DNA from: a virus
Direction: 5' to 3' (one strand)
IMG/VR virus record: IMGVR_UViG_3300037520_000795
Span: 1-60,758 of that record
Length of the DNA stretch: 60,758 bases
Within the stretch, counting starts at the first letter, position 1. Each line of letters opens with the position of its first letter. Shown here one piece after another: positions 31,792-39,603 of this stretch. The translations under genes were made by a program, and so were the position numbers. The notes beneath the pieces were generated by a model. That model saw only the letters and a list, made by a program, of their open reading frames with translations. It was not told where the DNA came from and did no database searches.

Positions 31792-32690
31792 GATCGTTCT
31801 CCCGAGTGGTGGTAGTGAAGTTCGCTGATGGCATCGACGCCTTCGCTCTGGATCATGTCGTCAAGCTCTTGGATGGAGTAGCCCATCTCAAGGAGGTCTT
31901 CGTACTCAAACTGCTGGTCGTGGTGCATGTTGGACAGGTAGCGGCTCTCGTTGTGGGCTTTCACCTGCAACTCCTCCGCGTACGCTGCCCATGCCGCACT
32001 GTCTGCGGCAAGAATGTCGTCGCGAGACTCAGACGAATCGCCAAGCACAATCAGCTTGCCGTCGTCGTCGTCCTTTGACTGCTTTTTTTCCCAGTGCTCC
32101 GTGTGCCACTTGGACATGCCGTAGGAGGCAGTGCTGCCGTAGCCGAAGCCGTAGGACTTGTAGGACTTGTTGCTGTACCAGACACCGGACTCCCAGTGTC
32201 CGTCCTCCTCGTTCCAGATACCGTACTGACCGTCCCGTCGCAGGAAGCAGAACTTGCTACCCGAGATGGCTTGACTGCCCATGTAGGCAATCTCTGGACG
32301 CAGGAAGAAGTCCGGGTCACGCTTGGCCATGGGTGCCAACACACCGTCGACATAGTGCCACGTATCCGAACGCTTGGGCTTGGTCTTGGTGTCAATGTCC
32401 AACACACCGTTGTGGATCATGACGGTCTCGTCAGTGACCCAGAACGGGTGACAGTTCTTGACGCCGCGAGTGCCGTGAGTTGCCCATCGGAAGTGGATCA
32501 GAGCCTGATGCTCTGCCCACGGCAGGTACGCCTCAAGGAACTCGGCGTACTTGTAGAACCCCTTGAACACACGCATGTGGCCGCGGTCGACCACAGCGAA
32601 ACCGGCACTGTGAGGGTTTGAGACAAACCCTTCCTCCAGGTGATCGTGTGGCACGATGACGCCGGATGGCTTGTAGATGGCTAGGCACAC
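31788..32690 (-). CDS. class II glutamine amidotransferase-like Ntn hydrolase
   Basis: 300 aa from GTG 32690 with GGAGG upstream. This start gives MCLAIYKPSG, so Met removal exposes Cys as the N-terminal nucleophile of class II GATases. Supporting motifs: SAGFAVVDRG, HFRWATHGTRG and ETVMIHNGV (the last two are characteristic of the class II fold). It would release ammonia from glutamine for the amidoligase downstream. Paired amidoligase and class II GATase genes are known in phages, but the substrate is unknown. Confidence 0.78.
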   Translation of the reverse strand: MCLAIYKPSGVIVPHDHLEEGFVSNPHSAGFAVVDRGHMRVFKGFYKYAEFLEAYLPWAEHQALIHFRWATHGTRGVKNCHPFWVTDETVMIHNGVLDIDTKTKPKRSDTWHYVDGVLAPMAKRDPDFFLRPEIAYMGSQAISGSKFCFLRRDGQYGIWNEEDGHWESGVWYSNKSYKSYGFGYGSTASYGMSKWHTEHWEKKQSKDDDDGKLIVLGDSSESRDDILAADSAAWAAYAEELQVKAHNESRYLSNMHHDQQFEYEDLLEMGYSIQELDDMIQSEGVDAISELHYHHSGERS

Positions 32691-33016
32691 TAGATAGATA
32701 CCTCCTCGGTGTTGTCGGAATCGGACGAATCGCACTTGTACGGATGCTCGGCCATGTACTCTTCGATCTTGGATGGCATGTGAGGGTCGCACCTTTCGGT
32801 CCGGCACTCGTCCAATGCTCTGTCGAAGTAGTCGTACTCTGGCTTTGGTTCGTCAGCCCGGAGCGAAGGGATGCCCGGCAGGGTGGTCCACATCTGGCAC
32901 CACTGTCCGTTGCCGTAGATGCGGCGGCTGTTGCGATCCCACGTGTCCCAAACCATGCGGACGCGGAACCGTCCGACGACGAACTCTCGGGCAATGGGCC
33001 AGCAATGGTAGGTCAC
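32690..33016 (-). CDS. hypothetical protein
   Basis: 108 aa from GTG 33016, with a GGAAGG-type site upstream. Aromatic, basic start (CWPIAREFVVGRFRVRMVW), then an acidic Cys-containing tail (RTERCDPHMPSKIEEYMAEH). Stop overlaps the GATase GTG. No family recognised. Confidence 0.6.
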   Translation of the reverse strand: MTYHCWPIAREFVVGRFRVRMVWDTWDRNSRRIYGNGQWCQMWTTLPGIPSLRADEPKPEYDYFDRALDECRTERCDPHMPSKIEEYMAEHPYKCDSSDSDNTEEVSI

Positions 33017-33189
33017 ACTGCCTTCCTTTCTCTGCCGTGTGGGATCGTGCCCCACTGGAGGCATGGGAACATTGCTCGGTTGTCGATGGCCAAGCGGGCC
33101 CCGTGCCCGTGGATTGCGGTGTAGTCCCGCAGCCACTGCTTGGCCTCATGCTCATGGTCGAACCGGGCAAGAACTACCCGCTTCACCAT
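33013..33189 (-). CDS. 58-aa hypothetical protein
   Basis: ATG 33189 to TGA 33013. Compact alpha/beta chain: VKRVVLARFDHEHEAKQWLR, DYTAIHGHGARLAIDN, then FPCLQWGTIPHG. Stop overlaps the next GTG. Looks coding from codon use and coupling, but no family is recognised. Confidence 0.55.
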   Translation of the reverse strand: MVKRVVLARFDHEHEAKQWLRDYTAIHGHGARLAIDNRAMFPCLQWGTIPHGRERKAV

Positions 33190-33219
33190 GACGCAGTAGG
33201 GCGGTGTGTGTTTGAAGGG

Positions 33220-33306
33220 TCACCTCCCTCGGATGCTTTCCGAGATAGCCACGGCACAGACACCTGCCGTGAGGATCAGGACAAGACACTGCTGGGACCA
33301 ACTCAC
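33220..33306 (-). CDS. 28-aa membrane micro-protein
   Basis: GTG 33306 with AGGAG upstream, TGA 33220. One transmembrane segment (CLVLILTAGVCAVAI) flanked by short polar ends. Probably one of the several membrane micro-proteins in this phage. Function unknown. Confidence 0.5.
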   Translation of the reverse strand: MSWSQQCLVLILTAGVCAVAISESIRGR

Positions 33307-33317
33307 TGTCGAATCTC

Positions 33318-33623
33318 CTAGCGTGTGTAGAACCGGCGAGACAGTCGCTTTGTGCGGGCAAGCTTGCCCACACTCAAGACCTTCCGATCCCAGAACGACG
33401 GGCCCGGCGACCCCGGCTCCCAGAACTTGGAGGGAGCAGGGTAGACCGATGCCCGCAGCAACCGGTCGCGGAAATCGAGGGCATCCCGGACACCGTTTCG
33501 CTGCCGGATTAGCAGCAACTGCGATGCCAGCATGGGCCTGTAGCAACAATGCTGCGAGTGACGTTCGCGGGCCCACTGCTGGACCCACCGCGTCATTCGC
33601 GGCTGTGTGATCGGACCAAACAT
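33318..33623 (-). CDS. hypothetical protein
   Basis: 101 aa from ATG 33623 (AGGAG upstream). Basic, with helices RMTRWVQQWARERHSQHC and MLASQLLLIRQRNGVRDALD and a very basic C-terminus (RTKRLSRRFYTR), which suggests nucleic-acid contact. The upstream extension to 33761 was rejected for lack of a ribosome site. No family recognised. Confidence 0.6.
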   Translation of the reverse strand: MFGPITQPRMTRWVQQWARERHSQHCCYRPMLASQLLLIRQRNGVRDALDFRDRLLRASVYPAPSKFWEPGSPGPSFWDRKVLSVGKLARTKRLSRRFYTR

Positions 33624-33688
33624 GGGAACACTCCTAGAACGGAAACCATTTCGGGGCAGTGTCAGTCCTGCCCACAGATGGGGGCCGG

Positions 33689-33958
33689 TCACAGTGTCTC
33701 TGAAGTGAAGGGATGGAGATGCAAGAGACGCTGCATGTCTCCAGCGAACTCGTCTTCCCAACTAACGAACCTGCATACGTCCGCGAGAAACTCGTAGTGC
33801 TTCTCTTCCGGACTTTCATCTGCTGCGTCAGGAGAGTCTCGATCCCATTCGTACCCTCCAATGTGGAAGTTGGGCTTCCAGGTCAGGTCGAAGTCGAACC
33901 TGCCGATGGTTAGCGTGACGCTTCGGCACTGGCACAAAGCTGCCTCCTCTGCCCGCAT
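33689..33958 (-). CDS. hypothetical protein
   Basis: 89 aa. Strands SVTLTIGRFDFDLTWKPNFH and GGYEWDRD, then an acidic helix (ESPEEKHYEFLADVCRFVSW) and a hydrophobic close. Small alpha/beta protein of unknown function. Ribosome site weak. Confidence 0.6.
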   Translation of the reverse strand: MRAEEAALCQCRSVTLTIGRFDFDLTWKPNFHIGGYEWDRDSPDAADESPEEKHYEFLADVCRFVSWEDEFAGDMQRLLHLHPFTSETL

Positions 33959-33961
33959 GGG

Positions 33962-34225
33962 CTACTGAGTGGGTCGTTCCTTCTTGTTCTCGCGTTCGCG
34001 GGCTGCAAGCATTGCGTCCGCCATTTCGTAAGCCGCCACTCCGGCCTGATGACAGGTTCCTTTGTAGGCGAGCGAACCCTGCAAGGCCGCAGCCGCGAAG
34101 TAATCTCGCAGGGTCACTGAGGACTTGAGTTCGCTCAGTGCATGATGGAGGCGGATCACCTCTCGGTGAAGCTCCTCGTTCTCCTGGCGGCACCGCTTGA
34201 GTGTCGCCTTGTCAACTTTGTCCAT
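33962..34225 (-). CDS. coiled-coil phage protein
   Basis: 87 aa from ATG 34225 (GGAG upstream). Basic coiled coil (DKATLKRCRQENEELHREVI), then LRDYFAAAALQGSLAYKG and YEMADAMLAARERE, a pattern I recall in many short phage proteins of unknown function. Confidence 0.62.
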   Translation of the reverse strand: MDKVDKATLKRCRQENEELHREVIRLHHALSELKSSVTLRDYFAAAALQGSLAYKGTCHQAGVAAYEMADAMLAARERENKKERPTQ

Positions 34226-34442
34226 TGCTGGAACTCCAGGGATCATCAAAGACACAGGAATCCACCCCACTGCCCGAAGGCAATGGAGCGGGGTCGCATG
34301 TCCTCTGACATAGGGCCGTGGTTTTTGGCTTATCCGGATACTCCGGACCACATAGCACCAAGCAAGGCTTGTGCCCTCCGCAACAAGGGCCGTCTCCTCT
34401 CAGGCGGGAGGCGGCTGTATCACCGACTGCGGCGTGCCCGCA

Positions 34443-34613
34443 TCATCCAACCGTGACGCACTCCAGAGCGATGTGCATCGCCTGCCAGTGGTCGAGTCCC
34501 TCGGCTCGGGCAAACCGATACGAGTAGTCGTACAGGGTCTCATCCACTCCCATCCACCAGATGGGATCGTCGTCCGGCAGTTCGTAGCTCGGAAGACGGG
34601 AACCTTCTTGCAT
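34443..34613 (-). CDS. 56-aa acidic protein, first gene of the leftward operon
   Basis: ATG 34613 with AAGGA about 7 nt upstream. An acidic aromatic segment (DDDPIWWMGVDETLYDYSY) and a helix (RAEGLDHWQAMHIALECV). First clear gene left of the control region. Between it and the next gene (34226-34442) I see no gene, but TCCGGA occurs twice 3 bp apart near 34338-34352. Confidence 0.6.
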   Translation of the reverse strand: MQEGSRLPSYELPDDDPIWWMGVDETLYDYSYRFARAEGLDHWQAMHIALECVTVG

Positions 34614-34961
34614 AGGCACATCCTTCGCTGCCCGTATGGGCGTGTGAGGGAATCGGGCTCTTGTCAAGGGGCTGCGGGGCGTGGGCTACCTTTGCTGTCG
34701 GAAACGGCCATACCAAGAGGGCAGCCGCCGTTTCTCTGCCACACGATCCCCGCACTGCTGCCGCTCAAGGCGGCTCTCTCCAAGCAACACTGAGTCACCC
34801 CCTCGCATCTCCGTGCGGGGACATAGGGGTTGCCCTCACCCGTCCTGCCGGTCGGCAGGTAAGGCTGGGGGGCGACTCAATGCTGCCGGTCTAGAGCTAC
34901 CGGGAGCGGGGGCCACTGCTGCCCGTATCATCGTGAGGATGACGGGGGGCGACCCGGTCGC

Positions 34962-34991
34962 TGTACAGGCGTTCACCTGTACACCTGTACA
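34962..34991. repeat. triple CCTGTACA operator-like site
   Basis: TGTACAGG (34962-34969) faces CCTGTACA (34976-34983) across 6 bp, and a third CCTGTACA (34984-34991) follows directly. A dyad plus an adjacent half-site is typical of operators or iterons. Confidence 0.65.
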
Positions 34992-35083
34992 CCACCCTCC
35001 GGAGCGGTGAACATCCGAACACCACCCGGTAGGGTAGTGAACGAACGATCACCAACCCCGGAGGGGGGTTGACAGGATCGAAC

Positions 35084-35130
35084 CGAACCGAACCGGATCG
35101 AACCGGAGCGGAGTCGAACCGAACGGAAGG
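35084..35130. repeat. iteron-like GAACC run
   Basis: CGAACC or its close form occurs repeatedly in 47 bp (spacings 5-18), just before the large inverted repeat. Could bind a replication initiator or regulator. The copies are not perfectly periodic. Confidence 0.45.
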
Positions 35131-35131
35131 T

Positions 35132-35262
35132 AGTGCATGGCCGCACCAATTGACCGCCGCCCCGCTGCGAATGACGCGTATAACGGAACGCGCGCGTACC
35201 TTATCTAGTGGTTCGCTAAGAAAATCCGCGCACCCCTATTGCAATTGGTGCGGCCATGCACT
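35132..35262. repeat. 21-bp perfect inverted repeat, cruciform-forming
   Basis: Arms 35132-35152 and 35242-35262 are perfect reverse complements (AGTGCATGGCCGCACCAAT...), with an 89-nt centre. Inside the centre GCGAA (35167-35171) pairs with TTCGC, and CGCG-rich runs add more dyads. It is the largest structure of the control region. Confidence 0.85.
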
Positions 35263-35327
35263 CTACTACGCTCTCAGCCCCACCGGTCACAACGACCGGA
35301 CAGGGGAAACCCACAGGAGCCTAGACC

Positions 35328-36785
35328 ATGACAACCGCAAACGCCACCACCGACACCGCCGCCGCCGTCGCCGCATGGGCCAGCCGCACGCTTGGAACCG
35401 CCGCCCCGGCCGACCGCCACGCCGAACACGCCGAACACTACAACCCGGCCACCGTCCCGGCCGACGTCTACGCCCGCTCCATCGCATGGCTTGCACGCCG
35501 ATATGTTCGGGACATGACTTCCGCCGCCCCGGCCCCGGCCCCGAAGGCACCCAAGGCACCCCCCGCCGCCCGCGCCGATGGCACGCCGGTCATGATCGAC
35601 GAGAAGGCAGCCGCCGCCCGGAAGGCAGCCGCCAAGGACGCCCAGACGATCCGCACCGGGGGTAACGACCACAAGGGCCTGACCTACGCCGAACTCGTCG
35701 CCCGTAGCCACGACGCCGCCGCAGACTACTACCACGGCGCCATCGTCCGACTCTCCACCCAAACTATCAAGCGCGGTGAAACCATCGCCCGTACCGGATG
35801 GCAACGCGCCAACGTCGGAGCGCACGACCACGCCCGCGCCGCGATCGTCATCGCCCAACAGGCTCGCCGCGCCCGATGGCGGACCGCCGAGACCGAGACC
35901 GGGGGGGGGCGAACGACAGGCCGCCGCCGCTTCCCATTCATCCACGGGATGAGCGCCACGGGGGACAACCCCGCCGCAATCGCAGCCCTTGCGGAATCCT
36001 ACGCCCGCACCGGCCGAACCGGAACAGGCCACCACACCGGCCGTGGACGACGCCCCACCATCGCGGCCCCAGCCCCGGACACCACGTACCGCGATGCTAT
36101 GGCCGATGCCGTTGAGGCGATCATGGGATGGACCCAAGCCGAGAACACCGCCGCCCCCAAGACGCCGCACGCCACGGCGGGAGGGCTTGCAAAGATCGAA
36201 AACCACACCATGACCCGCAACATCGATGGCACCACCGCCATTGTCGACGTCGACCATATCGGCCCCGACACCATGCCAGTCCTCCAGAATGGCCAATGGA
36301 GGAGGGTACAGACAGGATGGACAGCCTACACCACGACCCGCAGCATCCCCCGCCACCGCTTCACCATGGCCACGGCCAGTAGCACCAACGACCACTACCA
36401 ACCCTCCACCGTCCACGACATCGACCACGTAGGGGAGATCGTCGCCGCCTGTACAACGTGGAACCCGACCCACTTCCCCGCCGCCCCGGCCCCGATCCAA
36501 TCGCGGGGACCATGGTACACCGTCGAAGGCATCACCGTCGTCCAGACGCACCGTCCCGCCCCCGCGCCACGACCGGCGACCCCGGACACCATCGCAGGGT
36601 ATCGGGAGATCATGACCTATCAATCCTCCCTCCCGAGGAGCCCGTACAAGGATTGGAACCCGCACGACGTCACCCGCATCGCGGAGGCTTTCCGCCGCAG
36701 CATGCACGACCAAGCCGCCCGCGCGTGGAACCAGACAATCGGCACGCAGGCCGCGCAGTGGTGGTATGACGCCGCCTCCCGCTGA
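35328..36785 (+). CDS. 485-aa protein of unknown family, first gene of the rightward arm
   Basis: ATG 35328 follows an AGGAG in a short leader. The chain is Ala/Thr/Pro-rich with a Pro/Ala linker (residues ~65-85), a basic middle (KRGETIARTGWQRANVGA, ARRARWRTAETE), and a C-terminal half with mixed strands (IVDVDHIGPDTMPVLQNGQW) and a helix (PYKDWNPHDVTRIAEAFR). GCC, CGC and ACC dominate its codons more than in neighbours. Position beside the candidate origin and a private terminator suggest a replication or early regulatory role. No motif proves it. Confidence 0.7.
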   Translation: MTTANATTDTAAAVAAWASRTLGTAAPADRHAEHAEHYNPATVPADVYARSIAWLARRYVRDMTSAAPAPAPKAPKAPPAARADGTPVMIDEKAAAARKAAAKDAQTIRTGGNDHKGLTYAELVARSHDAAADYYHGAIVRLSTQTIKRGETIARTGWQRANVGAHDHARAAIVIAQQARRARWRTAETETGGGRTTGRRRFPFIHGMSATGDNPAAIAALAESYARTGRTGTGHHTGRGRRPTIAAPAPDTTYRDAMADAVEAIMGWTQAENTAAPKTPHATAGGLAKIENHTMTRNIDGTTAIVDVDHIGPDTMPVLQNGQWRRVQTGWTAYTTTRSIPRHRFTMATASSTNDHYQPSTVHDIDHVGEIVAACTTWNPTHFPAAPAPIQSRGPWYTVEGITVVQTHRPAPAPRPATPDTIAGYREIMTYQSSLPRSPYKDWNPHDVTRIAEAFRRSMHDQAARAWNQTIGTQAAQWWYDAASR

Positions 36786-36793
36786 TCGACCAC

Positions 36794-36829
36794 GCCCCCC
36801 GGAGCGCTCGCGGTTCCGGGGGGCTTTTT
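36794..36829 (+). terminator. rho-independent terminator after the 485-aa gene
   Basis: A perfect 10-bp stem (36794-36803 with 36815-36824), an 11-nt loop and TTTTT at 36825-36829, immediately after the stop. Confidence 0.92.
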
Positions 36830-37288
36830 CATGCGCCGATGCCGTCCTCCAGGCCGACGACGCACGACCACCGCACACGACTAGCGACCTCGAGCCCGAA
36901 TGACGACGACCACCAGGCCGATGGCAACGCCGATGCAGGCCCGCCTATCGGCCGGGAGCGCCGCGCGCTCGCTTCGCTCGCTTTTTCGGAGCGACTCCGT
37001 CGCCCCTTAGATAACATGTCCAATACCGACCCGTTCCGGACACCCTAACCCTAGCGTACTTCTACCCTTAAGTTGTAGCTCCAGCCCGACTCTGTCCGCT
37101 CGGGGGGTGGGCCGGGGACGCTGCGCGTACCCCCAGCCCCCCCCGAGCGGACGTAGGAGTTTGTCAATTCCCCTCCGAGATTTTTTCACTATCTCGGCCC
37201 CCACGTGATGATTTCCCCCAAATCTCACCCCGTGAACCCACGCGATTCTGGGGTTGCAAGCCCAGCGTCCCCTTGGTAGTCTCCCGCC
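36830..37288. other. hairpin-rich gap with no gene
   Basis: No credible reading frame. Contains a Ser/Arg-poor, REP-like GC region with GCGCTCGCTTCGCTCGC (near 36965-36982), the long hairpin 37094-37152, and a 7-bp dyad 37175-37181/37191-37197 with a T-rich loop. Probably structured RNA or a transcription block ahead of the tRNA-like element. Confidence 0.55.
37094..37152. repeat. long GC-rich hairpin
   Basis: Arms 37094-37107 and 37139-37152 are a perfect 14-bp inverted repeat. The centre can add GGGG-ACGC/GCGT-CCCC with one bulge. It could end transcripts from both sides or form part of a structured RNA. No U-tract follows. Confidence 0.75.
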
Positions 37289-37373
37289 ACGCCAATAACT
37301 CAAGGGGCTGGGCAATCCCGGCCGTGGCAGAGTCCCTTCCTGGGCGATCCGGGTTCGACTCCCGGTTGGCGTA
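37289..37373 (+). ncRNA. tRNA-like element without an anticodon arm
   Basis: A 7-bp acceptor stem pairs 37289-37295 with 37366-37372, and a canonical T arm (CCGGG-TTCGACT-CCCGG) lies at 37349-37365. The 85-nt length matches a type II tRNA, but no 17-nt 5-7-5 anticodon arm can be drawn. The centre instead forms a 7-bp hairpin (37306-37323, CAAT loop) and a short CCC-TTCCT-GGG arm. It may be a degraded tRNA, a tRNA mimic or an attachment-site relic. Confidence 0.45.
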
Positions 37374-37405
37374 CTGGTGTTCGGTCAGGCTTGGAGGGAA
37401 TCCCC

Positions 37406-37705
37406 ATGAAGATGATGAGTGCTGTGCTGGTTTCGCTGTCGCTGGTCTGCTCACCCGTGCAGGCTGCACTCCAAAGAACTGCCCCCACGGCCAAGTCCAC
37501 GGCTGTGGCTAGTTGGTGGAAGCGGACGATCAAGATTCACTACGCGAACGGGAAGTGGGAGTATGGCTACTACCGGTGGTGGGGTCTGGCTGACTCGATG
37601 GTCTCCCCCACGGTGTGGATTCTGTTGAACGGCTCGACTCAGCAGGCGTCCTGGGCGTTGATTGGTGCGAGGATCGAGGTGATCGGGGTGCCCTATCCGG
37701 GGTGA
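37406..37705 (+). CDS. small secreted protein
   Basis: 99 aa from ATG 37406 (GGAGG upstream). A signal peptide, MKMMSAVLVSLSLVCSPVQA, with an A-x-A-like cleavage site near residue 20, then a short basic beta protein (IKIHYANGKWEYGYYRWWG) with a hydrophobic C-terminal strand. Exported by the host. Function unknown. Confidence 0.65.
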   Translation: MKMMSAVLVSLSLVCSPVQAALQRTAPTAKSTAVASWWKRTIKIHYANGKWEYGYYRWWGLADSMVSPTVWILLNGSTQQASWALIGARIEVIGVPYPG

Positions 37706-37717
37706 GGAGGTGTTGCC

Positions 37718-37828
37718 ATGGACTGGGATGGACTGTGGTCGTTCATGTGGTTTTGCATCGGCTGGGTGGCGGGTATCGCTACCGTTGTGGCTTGGTTCTG
37801 CTGGGGACTCTTGAACGAGGGCAACTAA
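37718..37828 (+). CDS. 36-aa membrane micro-protein
   Basis: ATG 37718 with GAGGAGG upstream, TAATG overlap with the next gene. Trp/Phe-rich single membrane segment (FCIGWVAGIATVVAWFCWGL). One of three micro-proteins of this kind in the arm. Confidence 0.6.
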   Translation: MDWDGLWSFMWFCIGWVAGIATVVAWFCWGLLNEGN

Positions 37829-38118
37829 TGACCAAGGCGGACATGCAAGCGAAGTCGTACTCCCAGGAACGCCTGCAAGAGATTTTCCTCAAGGCGTTTG
37901 AGCGGGAGCTACTGACCCCAGCCACCTTGAGCTATGAGCAGGAGATGGCTCTGAAGGCTTCGATCGCCTACTTCAAGCGGGCGGAAGCCGAGCGAGAGGC
38001 TATCGGCGGGGGCAAGTACCGGGTGGGTACGGTCACCTCGCCAGCATACGGTCTGGTTGACTTGGTCGGTGAGTTGGAGGGGATTCTGGAACGCTTTGCG
38101 GAAAGGCCGATTCAATGA
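37828..38118 (+). CDS. hypothetical helical protein
   Basis: 96 aa, TAATG overlap at the start. Helix-rich: SQERLQEIFLKAFERELLTP, EMALKASIAYFKRAEAERE, then VDLVGELEGILERFAERP. Stop overlaps the next ATG. No family recognised. Confidence 0.65.
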   Translation: MTKADMQAKSYSQERLQEIFLKAFERELLTPATLSYEQEMALKASIAYFKRAEAEREAIGGGKYRVGTVTSPAYGLVDLVGELEGILERFAERPIQ

Positions 38119-38198
38119 CCTCATGGGAAGACGTTGCTTTGCAGGCGGTGATGTGGATGGGATTGGCTTTGTACATCTGGGTTCTACGGAGGGATTGA
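38115..38198 (+). CDS. 27-aa membrane micro-protein
   Basis: ATG 38115 overlapping the previous stop, TGA 38198. A membrane segment (ALQAVMWMGLALYIWVL) with a basic RRD end. Coupled start and good hydrophobic span support it. Confidence 0.5.
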   Translation: MTSWEDVALQAVMWMGLALYIWVLRRD

Positions 38199-38200
38199 GC

Positions 38201-39367
38201 ATGACCCACGCATGGTGTTCCGATCCGTCGAGGGACGAGTCCGTGCGAGCGGCCGAGGACGGCCGGACCTCGCCGCTGCCGACGCTGGAGGAGTGCATCG
38301 AGCGGCAGAAGAAGACGGCCCGCCCATGTGGTGGGACCGATCCCGCCCCGTCGCGCGGCGAGCGCGGCGCGGCGGACACCGGCATGCGCACGGAGCGGAT
38401 CACGCTTGAGGTGACGCACAACGCAGCCTTGAGCGCTCGTGAATGGCGGATGTGGCGTACGATTTTTGACCCAAGGTACGGCGAATCCGTCCGCGTCGTG
38501 AGCGACGAGGAGCGGGAGGCCGCTCTTCCCGATGTTTCCGACCAGGACGGCGACCGCGTTGCCATCGACTGGCAGGGTCTGACGAAGGTCTTGCAGGCCG
38601 AGCGTGACGCCGCGAATCGCGAGCGGGATGCGGCTGTGGCTGAGTCCGAGCGTCGGCTGCGTCTGTGCGAAACGATGAAGAGAGACGGGGATTCGGCCCG
38701 TTTTCATGCGGCGGTCGCCCAGGCCCGCGTTGCCGAACTGGAGGAAGCCCGCAAGCGATTTGACACCGCTCTGGAAGAGGCCCGAGACGCCAGCGGGATC
38801 AACGATTTCATTGTCCAGAGAGACGAGGCTTTTGACGAGCGTGACGCCGCGATCCGCGAGCGTGAGTCATGGAAGCTCCTTGCCGACCGCACGAACGAAA
38901 GGCTTTCTGCGGCAGAGGCCCGCGTGGCAGAACTGGAGGCCGCGAGCGGCGGCGGGCAGCAGAAGCCGGATGCGTGGGGCGTGGTGCGAGACGGAAACGT
39001 CCAGAGCGTCACGCATCGACTTTTTCGCAACAAAGCAGGAGACATTGCAGAAAAGCTTGGCGGCACCGTCGTCCCCCTCTACCGCTCACCTCCGCAGCCT
39101 CGCGGGTGGCTGACAAATGAGGAGCGGGAGGCTGTCGAGGCCAGCCGCGAGTTCTGGCAGGTGGAGTGCGATTCTACGCTTGGCGATGACACCGACAGGC
39201 GTTATCTGGCCGCACTTAGCAACCTCCTCGCCCGCTCGACGCCGCCGGAGGTGCGACTTGTCAGACATCTGAATTACTTCGACTGCCACGGAGATCGCGT
39301 GGACGCGTTCGATGCCGCCGACGTTCTCGCAGCCCTTGTCGCTGCGGGCGTGGAGGTGGCGCAGTGA
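38201..39367 (+). CDS. long coiled-coil protein
   Basis: 388 aa from ATG 38201 (GGAGGG upstream); ATG 38384 (MRTERITLEVTHNAAL) is an alternative start. Residues ~125-260 are a long coiled coil (ERDAANRERDAAVAESERRL, ARVAELEEARKRFD, AARVAELE). C-terminal domain: KPDAWGVVRDGNVQSVTHRL, WLTNEEREAVEASREFW and a small alpha/beta end. The first half looks like a fibre-, scaffold- or structural-type protein. No known family. Confidence 0.6.
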   Translation: MTHAWCSDPSRDESVRAAEDGRTSPLPTLEECIERQKKTARPCGGTDPAPSRGERGAADTGMRTERITLEVTHNAALSAREWRMWRTIFDPRYGESVRVVSDEEREAALPDVSDQDGDRVAIDWQGLTKVLQAERDAANRERDAAVAESERRLRLCETMKRDGDSARFHAAVAQARVAELEEARKRFDTALEEARDASGINDFIVQRDEAFDERDAAIRERESWKLLADRTNERLSAAEARVAELEAASGGGQQKPDAWGVVRDGNVQSVTHRLFRNKAGDIAEKLGGTVVPLYRSPPQPRGWLTNEEREAVEASREFWQVECDSTLGDDTDRRYLAALSNLLARSTPPEVRLVRHLNYFDCHGDRVDAFDAADVLAALVAAGVEVAQ

Positions 39368-39603
39368 AAACTCTGCTGACTGCTGTGCTGCTGGCGTTCG
39401 TCGATCAACGTCCATCGCTGCCGCCGCCGCTGCCAGAGTGGTCGGTCGTAGAGGTTTTGGTGCCGCATCACCCTGTGCCGCCGTCTGGTGAAAAGCGCGT
39501 CTGGGTTACGTTCGTCGTCCATGACGGGAAATTACACGGCGGCGGTGGAACGATGCCGCTTCGGTGGCTGAACACCATGCCGTGGAGGAAAAGTGAGCGA
39601 TAA
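39364..39603 (+). CDS. small hypothetical protein, possible signal peptide
   Basis: 79 aa from GTG 39364 (GTGA overlap). A hydrophobic start (LLTAVLLAFV) followed by a Pro-rich beta chain (PLPEWSVVEVLVPHHPVPP, RVWVTFVVHDGKLHGGG). Possibly exported. Its end overlaps the next gene. Confidence 0.55.
   Translation: MKTLLTAVLLAFVDQRPSLPPPLPEWSVVEVLVPHHPVPPSGEKRVWVTFVVHDGKLHGGGGTMPLRWLNTMPWRKSER

Larger units (their letters stand above)
34614..35327. other. gene-free control region between the divergent arms, candidate origin
   Basis: About 714 bp with no convincing gene on either strand. Genes leave it leftward (34613) and rightward (35328). It holds three CCTGTACA copies, a GAACC-rich run, a 21-bp perfect inverted repeat with an 89-nt centre, a consensus TTGACA (35069-35074) and a TATAAC (35179-35184) inside the centre. 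The centre includes the most AT-rich stretch here (35189-35225). Replication origin, divergent promoters or an operator block all fit. Confidence 0.6.

Noticed and set aside
35274-36878. 534-aa open frame on the minus strand
   Set aside because: Gly/Arg/Val-rich shadow of the 485-aa gene, running through its terminator.
37289-37373. Ordinary tRNA gene
   Set aside because: No 5-7-5 anticodon arm can be drawn in any register, although acceptor and T arms are perfect.
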